Positions 45,092-57,182 of a stretch of 64,000 nucleotides of DNA are shown here, piece after piece. Positions within the stretch are counted from its first letter, which is position 1. Every line of letters starts with the position of its first letter. This DNA is from Acephala macrosclerotiorum (lineage: Eukaryota > Ascomycota > Leotiomycetes > Helotiales > Mollisiaceae), in contig MU119206.1 of the NCBI GenBank assembly GCA_014904845.1, positions 496,001 to 560,000 of the forward strand. The letters are read 5' to 3'. The notes under the pieces were generated by a model that did not search any database, was not told where the DNA came from, and worked only from the letters and a program-made list of their open reading frames with translations. A program made the translations under genes and the position numbers.

Positions 45092-45877
45092 CTTTGTTTT
45101 GTGCTGCTGAACGCGCGGGGTAGAGACTTGCTAGAAAAAACTTTGGCCTGACCTGCTAATATATCAACTGCAACATGAGATTCGTGAAGTGGTACCTTGG
45201 TGAGTCTGTGAGGGGAGCAGGTGCTGCTTGACCTAATAACTTCGAGGGTTTGCTAAGTGATGTTGAAGGTAATGATCCTCTGTCGCTTAATTGGGGTGGT
45301 CGAAATGTCCCTCCTTTTGGGACGACATTTGCAGGGTAACTTGTGAAAACCTTCATGAAAATTTAACAAACTTTGATAAAGAAATATTTCAAAGGAAACA
45401 TTGGAAATATTTCATTTTGGTGCTTGCTATTGTCCCAGGTGTTGAGACAACCAAAATCTACATCGCAGCCTTGCCCAAGCCACTTCAGCCTCGTGTGATG
45501 CGAAAATGCCAAGCCTCCTCAGACTGCAGGGGCCGGGTGACAACTCGTTTTGACGATCCCGCTCTCTCATCGTGGTGGGCTCTCCTCTGCGCCTCTGCGA
45601 CCATCCCATCCAAGTGTCATCATCTGTATTTCCGCGCGTAGGCCTTTGTTGGTCCTTCGCAAAGTATTCACTTCTGGCCCTGACTCGATTGAAATCGACG
45701 AGGTTGCGTTAGCGTCCTTGGTCCGCGAACAGCCACTTTTTGAAGGCTCGATTTCGAAACAATCATCTATGGATCGCATTCACAATCCTGGATTTGTTGC
45801 GGACCGACACGCACAAATCTAACAAGGCGGTCGACCGTGCGGTCGAATACTCTTTACGATACACCACCGACGAAGCA
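45092..45877. other. Divergent intergenic region
   Basis: This lies between the zinc-finger and EST1-like starts. Short overlapping frames on both strands are not supported as genes. Confidence 0.5.
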
Positions 45878-48543
45878 ATGGCTTCTCCGGCACAGCAAAA
45901 TTGGAGGTAAGTCGTCCGCGGTCGAGTTCTGTTATGCGCCAGCCTGACAGCCTCTCTAGGTATGCGCAGCAGGTGGAGGCCGCGCTGAGAGCTCTGATGA
46001 GCGGGCAAGCATTCCCATTGTACGAGGAGATCGAGGACCTTATTAAACAGTCAGTTGTATATCCTGTGGACCTCTTGCAAAACGTTAACATTAGCAGACT
46101 CCGAGTTGCTTGTGAGGCAACGATCTTTCTCAACTTCGAATACGCTACTACTACACGAATTGGACAAAAGCTATGGGACGCCCATGTCTTGATCAATAAC
46201 CGCTACCGAAAGATGGTCGATGGATTCAAGAAGCCGGACAAGAAGCAACACGTCGTCGAGCGTCGCAAGTTGGAGAAACACTATGTCGACTTCCTAAAGA
46301 CCAGCCAACATTTCTACAAAGGCTATATCCAAAGACTCGCGTCCCACTTCTCTGGTATGCAAAATCTTCGCCGAATCGCCCACCGACTATCTCTAGAAAC
46401 TCTCTCGGCGGATGAACGCGTTCATGTCACTCCCGAGGTCCAAGGTTTGATTGAGGCATCTTGTCACTCTACTCTCCTGCGTCTCGGGGATCTGTCTCGA
46501 TACCGCAATCAGATTAGGACCAAGGATCGAAGCTGGGATCCTGCTATGGGTTATTACGCCTTGGCCAATGATCTCTGTCCCGACAAAGGCAGCGCCCACA
46601 ATCAGATGGCTGTGATCGCTCTCGCGGATGGTAATCATCTGGATGCCGTCTATCACTTGTTCCGAGCTATTGCTGTGAAGGAGCCTCATCCTCTTGCCGA
46701 GGGCAATCTGGAAATCGAATTCAAGAAGATTATCAAGCAGAAACGCCTTGCGGGCAAGAATGACAGTTTGTCAACACTCGTCTGGTGGTTCGTGCTTCTC
46801 CATGCGAGATTTCATGAAGGACAAGAGTTCTCTACGCGTCAGGAACTGGAGAAGGAGGTTCTGTCGCGTCTGACAATTCTACTCAAGGAACAATCGTTCG
46901 GAGATGTCCTTGAGAAGATTGTTATCATCAGCATTGCCGCAGAATCGTTCGCTGCGCATAGGCTTTCAAGTAAGCTAATCCCATCCCGTGCCATACGCAG
47001 GACTAACATGCCCATAGATCAAGCTGAAGAAGCCACCGTTGAAGCTAAGAATTCATACTTCTTCTGTCTTGAGTTCAATGTTAGGATGCTATTCGTTCTC
47101 CTCCAAGTCCTTCTGCCAGAACTTGATCAAGATCTCAGTGGAGAGGAAATTCCCACGAACGACACGAAGCCTGAGAAGCCGCGTGAGACGATCACTGCCG
47201 TTGCCCGTCGAGTTCTACCCGCTCTTCGTCAGTATAGTGCTTGGCTTGCTGGCGGAGCAGAGGTTGTTCTAGCAGCATGTGCCTGGAATCCGGTCGTCAA
47301 GTTGCATAGTAAGGAGATGTGGAATATGTACGCCATCGTCCTTACGAAGTTGCTCAACGTTTTCCCTGCCGGAGAATTGCCTGGAGTCAACTATCTCCTA
47401 GAGGAGGATGAGACTACCGTTGGCTTTGAGCCGCTACGAAAAGCATACCTTTCCCCTGAGTGTGATCTCTTCACAGATGCGGTTGGCGTCCCGAAGGTGC
47501 GCTGTACGGATCCTGGAGTCGATCGCCACCATCCGAATGTCGAGATGCAATCTCGCATCCGTGATATTCTTCTTACAGCAGCATGTCTCGAATCTAAGGA
47601 GGCCATCCCCATTGTCTGGAAGGAAGCAAATGGTCAACATAGCTTCACCTACACCGACGATGACATTCCTCTCACTAGTCCTCCTGCTCTTGCTAGCCCA
47701 CCACAATCGGATAGACCTGCGTCATCCCTCACAGCCCAGACTCCGACCACTGCTAGCTTCTCTCCTGAGAAGATGTCCGGCTGGAGTAGTCATGATGCTA
47801 ATGCAGCTGAGAGCGTGTCGGGTGTCGAGAGCATGGACATTTTCATGCGAGACATGGTCGAGAACCTTGTCGAACGACCTTCCAACGGCCACTTAGCTAG
47901 CAACGAGACTTCCTATGGCATGCATAGCCTCACTGCCAATGAGATCTTCGCGCCCATTGCTTCCAACGGCGTCGAAGCTCAACCTCGCCTTCAAAGCACT
48001 CCTAAGATGCTGCCAAGCTTGACTGGTCTGTACAATTCGGCTTTCACTCCCCAAGCCCACGAGCTTCAAGCTACCAGTCCCAATCGACCGGGTACTGCTC
48101 GTGAGCTTTCTCCGTTTTCGCTATCCACCAGAGAGGATCGTCTTGCTGCTGCCGCGGCTCTGGATGAGATGACTGGTTATTCTACATCCAAGACTGGCTC
48201 TGGTTCTTGGGGAAGAAACTCCCAAAGACCAAAAGCTGGTTCTCTCCAGCGACCTGTCAGTGAAATCCTCCAAGAATCTCTTGCCCAACAATATTTGCCA
48301 TACTCCTCTGCTTTCACCGACTCCAGCAGTCTTTACGGTAACACACCACACACTCGTAATCGCCCCAGCGGGGATTACTCAAAAGGCAATATTTTCAACA
48401 CCGCTAATGGAAATTCCACGACCTATGCCGGTGCCAGCGATTTTGACCGAACTACCATGCTTCAGTCCTCCCTCTGGAATGGCAATCAGCCTGGTGGCTG
48501 GAGTCAACACGTCCAAACACCCCCTGGTGGACAGGGTGGTTGA
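45878..48543 (+). CDS. EST1/SMG7-like telomerase-associated or NMD protein
   Basis: Est1/SMG5-7 family proteins have a 14-3-3-like TPR fold and act in telomerase recruitment or nonsense-mediated decay. Exons 45878-45906, 45960-46969 and 47018-48543 give 854 aa. The Est1 N-terminal region (YAQQVEAALRALMSGQAFPL, LRVACEATIFLNFEYATTTR, KLEKHYVDFLKTSQHFYKGY) leads to the Est1 DNA/RNA-binding domain, seen in STLLRLGDLSRYRNQIRTKD, AMGYYALANDLCPDKGSAHN and QMAVIALADGNHLDAVYHLF with RAIAVKEPHPLAEGNLE. A long Ser/Thr/Pro-rich tail rich in Asn/Gly ends at GGWSQHVQTPPGGQGG. No PIN domain is visible, so it is closer to SMG7/Ebs1 than SMG6. The second intron (48 nt) is stop-free and in frame. Confidence 0.88.
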
Positions 48544-48915
48544 AGACTGTCACCACTGAATCGATCTGTACAATCTTATGTCAACACAGTCGTTATTCTT
48601 AGCCTGGTCTCATGTGTCAGACTTCGGTCTTGCCATTCACCCTTACGAGGAGGAACATTTCGGCATCATATGAGCCAGCATTACACATCACACAAAAATC
48701 AATCGACAGATGCGTCAGATGATCTCTCAAAGGGCAGAGGCAAAGGATTTTTGATTCTAAAGCCATGCTATTCTATGCGTGATCGTGGAGGATCATATGG
48801 GTCATCTCATCATATGGGCGCTAAATCATCCCGATTTTAGACGCTTCCGTTGTTGAAACCTTTTCCTCTCCTGAACGCCGTCTAAAATCTTTGATGCACA
48901 CAAGGAACAGGCTAT
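48544..48915. other. Convergent intergenic region, nothing recognised
   Basis: This is 372 bp between the EST1-like and adenosine kinase stop codons. Confidence 0.5.
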
Positions 48916-50287
48916 CTACTGGCTCGTGGGCTTGTAGGTCTGCTTCGGGAATGGGAATCTGCAGGTTGAGGTTTCTCGTTAGTTTGTATTTTGGTTGGGG
49001 ATGGGGGACGCAAATTGACTGATAATTTGGGATTCAGCCCATTGTCTGTAGAAACAGATAAATGGCAGAATCATGCGTATAACCGTGTCTTCCATGCAGT
49101 GTGGTGTGACCGTTTGTGACGAACAAAGAAAGGTGAAACTTACGAAGGACCCAATTCCTGAATACTAAGCTTGGCCAACCATTGACCTTGATCAATGCAT
49201 TGAGCAAGGCTCTCGCCAGAGACGAGACCAGCGGTAAATCCAGCAGCAAAGGCATCACCGGCACCAGTAGTGTCGTTGATCAAGCCCTTCTCAATTGGAT
49301 GAACCTCAAAGACCTGGGGCTCCTTTCCACCAACGCTGACAACCGTAGGCTCAGTACCCTGGGTGATGATGGCAACTCTCTCCCGCTTTGTGTTCTTCTT
49401 TGGAAGAGCAGCCAAAGCCTTAGTAATCTCCTTGATATCCTTTGTCTCCAATCCATGACTCTCAGCATAAGCCAGTGCCTCAGTCTCATTACCAATAACG
49501 TAGTCCCAGTACGGAGCCGTAGCATCAAGAGGATCCTTGAAGAATTGCGAAATGAACGGAGCAGAAAGCGAGAACACAAACGCCTTATCGTTCTTCGCAG
49601 CCTCCTCAGCAAGAGCCATAATAGCAGGTGGGCAGACAGTCAAATGATATCCACCAACAAAGTAAGTCGTCGCACCCTCAACCAACTTCCACACCTCAGG
49701 ACTCTTTAAGTGCTCTAAATCATAATGATTCGCAGCCCCAAGATCCGTAACCATGGAGCGATTATGATCCGTGATAACGACTCCACATCGTCCGGTAGGC
49801 TGGACCTTGTCAACTCGGTACTCGACTCGGAGACCAGCTGTCTTGACAGCATCGTGGAGGATGGCAGCGTATTTGTCGTCGCCCACACCGCCGAGGAAGA
49901 CGACGCTGTTGGGTGGAAGCATGTATTGGGCGCCTCGGGCGGTGTTTTGGGCGCCGCCGCCGGCGATCAGCTTTGCGGAATAGTTGTTTAGGAGGTCTTC
50001 GTAGATGCCTTTGTGTTTGTCTTCGGCGAGGATGGCGTCGTTGGGCTTGAGACCATATTTCTCGAGGATGGCGGTGTTGCCTTGGGCTTGGATGTCTATG
50101 AACAATTGTCAGTTCTGTTTTGGGACAATTGAGGCACATGTGAGGTCTTGAACTGCTTGTGAAACCTCTGTGCTGTTAAAGTTTGTGGGGTTCTGGAGCT
50201 ATGAGAAGCTTCTTAAAGGAGAATTTGGAAATATTCACCAAGCAGTGGGTTCTCCAGGCAGAGGAGAGCATATTCCTTCGGTGCCAT
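48916..50287 (-). CDS. ADO1: Adenosine kinase
   Basis: This PfkB-family sugar kinase phosphorylates adenosine to AMP and pulls the methyl cycle by removing adenosine. Exons 50287-50239, 50095-49144 and 48958-48916 give 347 aa, normal for the family. MAPKEYALLCLENPLLDIQA includes the N-terminal ENPLLD substrate motif formed across intron 1. The PfkB signature regions are visible: KLIAGGGAQNTARGAQYMLP, VVFLGGVGDDKYA and the C-terminal INDTTGAGDAFAAGFTAGLV with the catalytic Asp in GAGD. The last exon codes only FPFPKQTYKPTSQ. The introns are 143 and 185 nt, longer than the local norm. The gene is intact. Confidence 0.96.
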
Positions 50288-50730
50288 CTTGAATGCGGTT
50301 GTGTGGAAGAACTTGTGGTGGAGTGGGAGGAAGTGATAGTTGGCGAAGGAGGGGTCGGTGAGGAATCGAGCACGAAGTTTTGGCGGGGTTTTCGAAGCTT
50401 GTTTCCAAACGAGCCTGCACGTTGCGTTGCGAGCCACGGCTCCTAAAACTAACGGCATTAGGTATGAAATAGCAATGTGATTGGGGGAAGTAGAATCTCT
50501 CAAATTCTTGGACATTCAGCAGAGTACGAAGGAGCTACTTGATCACTTTAATTACGGCTCGAGCAGTCACGCCACCATTGTTTCCTGGTCGCTTCATCAT
50601 CACGCATGGTACCTGAAATCAATTGCAGTATGTTTTTTCATTCATCCTCGCAATGCTCCTTCCGAAGGCACAAATGCGAAGCCAGCATATCCCGAAGCAA
50701 TGAAAACCCAAATCCCAATCAAGACGCAAT
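50288..50730. other. Adenosine kinase upstream / uL2 downstream region
   Basis: This lies between two minus-strand genes. It should contain the adenosine kinase promoter and the uL2 3' UTR. No gene is seen. Confidence 0.5.
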
Positions 50731-51740
50731 TTAGTCCTTGGTCTTTTGGGTACCACGAAGCAAACCAGTTCTCCGAGCAGCAATGAGACCAGCCTTTTGA
50801 CCTTGGGCAGCGTATCTCGAGATCGTAGAGGCCTTACCGATATGTTGATGGTTACCACCCTGTTTTTCGTTAGCGCTTCATTCCTTCTCTGCAGATTGAG
50901 GGCACATACTCCGTGAGGATGGTCGACGGGGTTCATGGCAACACCACGAGTCTTGGGCCAGGAATTACGCTTGACAGCGAACTTATGCTTAGCACGAGAT
51001 GCCTCTGTATAATCCGTCAGTATTTGTGCAGAATTTCTTTCCAGAAATGCGTACTCAGCATAGGTTTGTCGGTTCTTCCACCACCAGCAACAATACCAAT
51101 CATACCACGTGCACTGCTCTTGATGACCTTCTTGGCGCCAGATGGGAGCTTGACACGGGTCTTACCATCCTCAGGGTTGTGTCCAATGACGGTGACATAG
51201 TTGCCAGAGGTTCTTCCCAACGCACCGCGGTCTCCTGGCTTTTCCTCAACGTTCGAGACGACTGTTCCTTCAGGGACAGAGGCTAGGGGGAGGACGTTTC
51301 CGACGGTCAAAGCAGCGTTCTTTCCGGCATAGATGAATTGACCAGTGTACATGCCCTCGTTCGCGATGAAGAGTTCGGTGTGGAGCTTGAATCTGTACGG
51401 ATCACGGAAGACGACCTTTGCGAGAGGAGCTCCGCGACCTGGGTCGTGGATGATCTCCTTCACAACACCTCGAATGTATCCCTTGCTCTCGGCATAGTCC
51501 AATGTTCTAAATTGTGCAACACCCTGGCGGAGTCTGAGGTGGGGTTAGTGGTAATTCGTAGGCTGAACTCGTAAGAAGGAGGGAAGATTGTGGTTGTGGT
51601 CGATGCTGATAGAATATTTCATACCTGGTGTGCGACGTGAAGATGGATCCGCGACCCTCTGTTGTTCGTCAGCTTCTCATTCTGTTTTCATTGACGGACA
51701 TATTTTGCATACTTCTCTGATTGCGAATAACTCTTCCCAT
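50731..51740 (-). CDS. RPL2: 60S ribosomal protein uL2 (RPL2/L8)
   Basis: uL2 is a core 60S protein close to the peptidyl-transferase centre. Five exons (51740-51713, 51658-51625, 51533-51055, 51004-50910, 50859-50731) give 254 aa, the same as the yeast protein. [20 protein letters not shown] is assembled from the two short 5' exons. The SH3/OB part shows [20 protein letters not shown]. The conserved C-terminal loop [20 protein letters not shown], split by the last intron, contains the histidine essential in the family. The four short introns clustered in a small, highly conserved gene are typical of ribosomal-protein genes in filamentous fungi. The start codon is certain because of family conservation. 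Confidence 0.97.
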
Positions 51741-53253
51741 CTTGACGGTGTTGTCGATGGGGGTTGCTGGAGTTTCGTCGTCGTAGAAATTCTTAAGTGA
51801 GATATCTCGAAAATCTAGTGTGTGGTGCCGAACAAGCGAGAGCGGTGTAAATGCCTGAGGCTGCAGCGCCACCACTCGAAATTGATTGACTAGCGTAAAT
51901 TTAGGATCAACGTACTTGCAAACCTACGCCCAGCTTCATCATCTCAATATCCCCGATCTCATCGACAAATGATCAGGTACTTCTCTATCAAGCTTCACCA
52001 ACTGTATTCTATTATCTGTCGAAGAGAAAATTGCTAGATACTCGAGTTCGCGTTGACAAAATCGGGTTGATGTTCAAAGTTGACCATCATCCCCTTTCGT
52101 CTGCACTTCATCCATCGCCATACACAATTCATCAGTTTTGACTTCAGCCAATACATATTGGGAGTTCATAAGCTATTTGAGCATTATCCCCTTCACGGGA
52201 TCAGCTTTGATCATATATCTTGTCTTTCAACTTCAGTTTTGATCGATCTTAATCTTTGCGAGAAGCGCATCAACCGCACCCCTGAGAATCGCTGTGGTGA
52301 TGATGGAGGATTTCATTTGAGAATGTTGTGAGACCTGACGGTTCGGCGTTGTGTTGGGGTTTGGCAGCTTAAGCCTCAAGCGTTTCCTGGATCCAACATT
52401 TTGGGCGACAGGTATTCCTGCTCCCCCATCGAAAATTTGCGAACATGTACTCTCATCAATCCATCCATCATTTTCTGTGCATTCATTTTACCATATCCCC
52501 CTCTAGAAGTTTCGTCTTTTCTCTGCTATCGCGAGTTTCGTGGCCGTGGCTTTTGACGTGGTCCTCCGGATGGCACGAAACACGCGTAGAACAAGGAGTT
52601 TTGACGGATCATCAATAGTGTCAAATGCTGGGATGAATTCTTTGGTTTGGGCCGGTGCAACGGTAAGCGAGGCTGCTTTGGAGAGATGCGCTGGCAGTCA
52701 TGTTGTGCCCGCGGTATCGCATTGCCCACAACACAGCACCTGCGATTCGCGAACAGGCAACTATTTTCAACCTTCCCTTACAATAGTATCGAGACTCTAT
52801 TGACTCTATCTCAAATTATGTGTCGATTCATCACGTCACAAAGTCATAATGTTGACTCTCTTGCGGCGGTCATTTATGATCGGAGGTGGTGGAGTTGAGA
52901 ATGGGGGATTACCGAGAGCGGCTTACACGATATGGCTTATTGGAGGCTCTGATGTTGAATGTAACCATTCAAGGCGAAATAATGGCATGGTATCAAGCTG
53001 TTGTGGCAGGGCAAATGGCCTTTGAGATTAGGGACAATATATCATACTAAAACGCGCTTCAAGATCTTCTGAGATTCACTATTGTCTCCTTACCATTGTG
53101 TGTGATAAACGTACTAGCCTAGCTGGGCCAATGAACCTTCTTGCTGCTGCACTTTTGTCGGCGGAGCTCAAGCTCCCTCTGACTTCATCCATCTCCACAA
53201 CTCCACCTCCAAAAAAAACCCAACAACCTTCCGACCTCAACACAACGCCCAAA
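51741..53253. other. Divergent intergenic 1.5 kb, nothing recognised
   Basis: This contains promoters of uL2 (minus) and the WHIM-type gene (plus). Short frames at 52080-52898 lack domains. Confidence 0.45.
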
Positions 53254-55306
53254 ATGAGTTCCGACAGTTCCTCAGAGCTTTCCGACGTTCCTTCCGAGGT
53301 TGAGGATGAATTACAATTGAAGAAGAAAAATGGTATCCTCAAATTCTTCTCGAAGGCACCCACGAAAGCCGCACCAAAGGCCGAGTCACCATCACGACCA
53401 AAACGCGAACCATCACCTCCACGACCAAAGCGCGAACCATCACCCCCACACGAATATGTACTGGCAGATAATCAGGACATTGCTTTTATTGTAATGTTCC
53501 GCAGTCGATTCACAGAAGCATTTCCAAAGTCACTTTTCAACTTCGGCCCTCAAGAACTCGAACGAGACATAGTTGATCCGGTTCCTGGAGAGGGCGCTGA
53601 GCACCTCCTCTGTGCATTGCTTGGACTGCTTCTCAACAGAAAACAAGACGTCAAGTAAGAGACTCCCTGTTTTGCGCTCCAACCTGTGCCTTCGGCCAGC
53701 AGAAACTAACCAACACCGCCTTTGCAGAGCTGGACACTACGGTCGCGCACTTGAAGATGCTGTTCAAACGAACAAGTCGCAATGGCCTAGGGAGTGGGAG
53801 GGGAAGAGTCCATTGTCAGGGGGGGCTACTTTCACCAGCATGTTACCCACCGAACGAGTACGATTACACCAGCCATCACGCAGATGACCTTTGCTAACTG
53901 TATCTATAGCTCACGCTTTTGCGAGCTCTGATTCTCTGGTCGCTATCCTCCTCCGATGCCATCAAAGCCACGATCCAATCCTCCTACAAACAGAATCGCC
54001 ATGAAGACGACCTCAACCAACCACTTTCCGTCCAGCCATGGGGCTCTGACAGCGACAAGCGACGATACTATCTTATCGAAGGCCTCGATGACACGCACTT
54101 CAGGGTGTACAGAGAGAGCAACTATATGGGCATAAAGCGAACATGGTGGAGTGTGGCAGGGGATATGGACGAGTTGAAGGCTCTTGCTGAGAAGCTCAGC
54201 AAGGAAGACGGGGGACAGAAAGCCAGAGTCTTGAGCGCCAAGATATTGTCAGCAATCCCTCGATTCGAGGCTACAGAAGAGGCATGTTGCGTTCATTGAT
54301 ACTAGGACTTCACCGCTGACTGCTATTCCAGAAACGCAAGCGTCGCGAATATCGCCAGATTCGAAAGCAACAATTCAAGCGTCCAGACTATAGTGCCTCA
54401 CTCTACGAAGGACGAACTAGGGGCAAGCGTATAAAGTATACCTACTCCGACGAGGATGGAGAGGATATCTACTCTGATGCCACCACAACTCGCCGCTCCA
54501 CTCGTAACACAGGCACGCACACACCAGTCGAGCCCATTGGTCCTACAATTACATTGAGCGGTCGCCAGGTTAAGCCGCGTCAAGGTGGTGAATATGGTGA
54601 GAGCATGTTGAGTGGTGCTCATGCCACTACAGCTGGTAGCTATGCAGGAACGAGTGAGGAGCCTGAAAATGAAACCGGAACTGGCGGTCGGCCTCGACGA
54701 GCAGCAGCTGTCAATCATGGCACCAACGGGTATTCCAAGGCTAAGGGTGGCCGTCATATCGAAGGCTATAACAACGTCGATGAGATGACCAGTGATGATG
54801 AGGACGATGCAAGCGAGCAAGACTACGGCGACGATGAAGAAGAGGACGACCATGTCTCACTGGCTAGCGATGGGGATGATCAGGACGACATCTCCGAGAA
54901 CGAGGACGAAGATATGGAGGATGTCGAGCCGAAGAAGTTAATTGTTAAGCTCACGGTCAAAACCCCCACACCCGAACGAAAGACAATGATCAAGCTTCGA
55001 TTTTCTCCTGAGAAAGACAAGGAGACGAAGTCGAATGCGCTCTTCTCAAATGCTTCAAATGTCGACCAGACCAGAACTGCAAACGGTCAGACCAGTGGTC
55101 ATGCTGGTAACATCGATACCAAGGAGAACATCCAACTAGTATCCACATCGGCCAACGTTGAGAAGGCTTCTACGCCTGTCGAGTCTCATGCAATGGACAT
55201 GGCGCCGAAATCTCCTCGACCGGTCAAATCACCTCTTGCTTTCCGTGGAAGCCCTGAGAAGCCAGCTACTTTCCTGCCATCCATCGATGTTGGCACTGGT
55301 TCTTAG
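53254..55306 (+). CDS. WHIM-domain-like chromatin remodelling-associated protein
   Basis: Four exons, 53254-53654, 53728-53857, 53910-54281 and 54332-55306, give 625 aa. The N-terminus is Ser/Glu-rich with a duplicated RPKREPSPP motif. A DDT/WHIM1-like helical region follows (NQDIAFIVMFRSRFTEAFPK, AEHLLCALLGLLLNRKQDVK, LLRALILWSLSSSDAIKATI). A WHIM2/3-like segment, RRYYLIEGLDDTHFRVYRES then KRTWWSVAGDMDELKALAEK, comes next. Such modules occur in ISWI-partner proteins. The C-terminal half is disordered and strongly acidic (SDDEDDASEQDYGDDEEEDD) with Thr/Pro-Glu-Arg motifs, as in nuclear chromatin proteins. The third intron begins with GC instead of GT. The exact complex cannot be told. Confidence 0.82.
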
Positions 55307-55700
55307 GCGCAGCGTTCTATAGTCATGTCATTTCAAGTTTTCCAGAACTGGAAGGCGGTACAATTGTAAAGGCATGGGTAGGTGGCGTTTTCAGGGCGTA
55401 AAAGCACGTATTGTAGGCGAGGATACGCTAGAGACATAGAGCCAGTTTATGACTGTTAGCTCAGGGATATCAAGATATCCTAATAGATACGATTTTCACG
55501 AAGAGCAATTTGTCCGATACGTTTGATTGATAGTCCAGTTGTGATTGTCGAAGCTTCTTATGTATGGCTCATGGGCTTGCTTCCCAACATACAGTACTAT
55601 ACAAGGTAATCCTAAACGCCACCATATGCAATGACTTTTATCGATTCCCGGTATATCCTTATAACACCTGTAACCTAGATATCACACTCAGGAGGTTCGT
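55307..55700. other. Convergent intergenic region, nothing recognised
   Basis: This is 394 bp between the stop codons of the WHIM-type and DUF1770 genes. Confidence 0.5.
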
Positions 55701-56438
55701 TCAGTCGCTACTGTTCTGATTTTGGTAATACTGTATCAATGTATCAGCGCTCAGAAGGCCCATACATCCCCACCGGAATGAAGTCTCCAACTCACGTCTC
55801 CAACATCCTTTGCCAACTTTTCATTACCCGCAGCTTTGGTGATGCTTTCAGGCATTTTCCAATTGTTGGTTCTGTACCACCATCTTCTGACCTTCGCTCC
55901 TACGCTACTGCCGCTGAGTTGTGCATTTCTATTCCAGAATCTCCAGCCGTGTAGGGCTAGGGACCAGACCATTCCTTGGACGAAGGGAAGGAATACCTAT
56001 GCCCAATATTAGCCTCAGAATCTCCTCGCTCAGAAACGAATTTTAGACATTGAGCACCTGCAGACATACCTGATCCCTAACCGTAATATACAAAACCCTC
56101 CACCTCGTATCCGCACCAGCAATACTAGCCAAATAACTCTGCTCAAACCTCAAATCCGGCAAGGGTCCAAAGCTCTGCCGTCTCGGCGTAGGTTTTAGCA
56201 CCGAATATGGAATATCTTCTTCCTCTAAAGCATCGATTCCATCTTCGTCGTCGTATGCGTATTTGTCGAGAGAGGGCTCTGATGCTAAGGCGTGGCTTAG
56301 TTGGGAGCTCGAGAGCTTGACGGGCTCTTTTTCTGAGGCGGCGGTAGAGGGATTGAGGTCGTGGGAGGGGGATGGGTGGCGTTTTATGGAGGCGGTTTGG
56401 ATTGTTTCCGCGACTCCAAGGGGGAGGAAGGACGACAT
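55701..56438 (-). CDS. DUF1770-type fungal protein
   Basis: Exons 56438-56070, 55996-55796 and 55730-55701 give 199 aa. An N-terminal Ser/Pro-rich region with an acidic patch (YAYDDEDGIDALEEEDIPYS) is followed by PLPDLRFEQSYLASIAGADT. RWRVLYITVRDQVFLPFVQG comes next, formed across the first intron, then MVWSLALHGWRFWNRNAQLS. A hydrophobic run around FVQGMVWSLALHGW could be membrane-associated. This order of a DLRFEQSYL block, a conserved RDQ...P..QG segment and a GWR.WNR motif matches the fungal-specific family I know as DUF1770, of unknown function. The last exon is 30 nt. The start is the first ATG of the frame. Confidence 0.8.
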
Positions 56439-56710
56439 TTTTGGGGTTGTGGTGGTGGGGATGTTCGGATGTGGTGGAGCTTGATGCTAGTGATGTTGGA
56501 TGCGCTTGGACGGGAAGAGCCGACCGAGGCTTGGATATCTTCGATAACGACGACATTACAACCTCCTCGACCACTTTACAAACGCAAGGCATCCCAATGT
56601 TCAATACAATCGAACGTAGCTTCATCCATTCTGGCGGCGAAATATCTTGTCCTTGGCCTTGATGATGGGAATATTTAATGTTCTCCTGCGACATGTTTTC
56701 ACACGTCTTA

Positions 56711-56993
56711 CGAGCCTGGGATCATAAGTCTGTGCTTTTCAGGCTGTTTTCAGGCTACTTTTTCGCGAAGAACTTCAAAGTCTACGCCGTTACTTAAAAA
56801 GTATAAAACAACTACAAATTAAAATCTTTTAAGACCGTAGTTTATTATTTGACAAAAGCTAAAGTATCTTTTTACAAATTAATTAAGTATGTTTATATTT
56901 TGATTCAAAAGTCGATATTCGGTTTTAGCGTTTATTTGTTAGCGAGAAGCCCTGAAAAGCCCTGAAAAGCACAGACTTATGATCCCAGGCTCG
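56711..56993. mobile_element. MITE with 33-bp TIRs and TTA target duplication
   Basis: The left end starts CGAGCCTGGG at 56711. Its first 33 bases (56711-56743) recur as a perfect reverse complement ending at 56993. Beyond this both ends carry an imperfect copy of a TTTCAGG-containing unit, so the terminal match is partly tandem. The 283-bp element is flanked by TTA on both sides (56708-56710 and 56994-56996), a 3-bp duplication typical of PIF/Harbinger-type elements. The interior is AT-rich and has no ORF. It is non-autonomous and sits 270 bp upstream of the DUF1770 start. Confidence 0.9.
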
Positions 56994-57182
56994 TTAGTAC
57001 AGCAACTTGACAGTTCTAATGGCGGTACTCGTTTTCATTCTCCTCTTGCATTTAGTTTCTTCAGTGACTCGGACAGTTCCAAGCATTACAGATAGTGAAT
57101 TCAATGTCCTCATGAGGAACGGAAATTGGCGCTTAGTAGCCAGAGCGCTCCTTCCTCGTCAAGGTGAAAATTGTATATAAAT

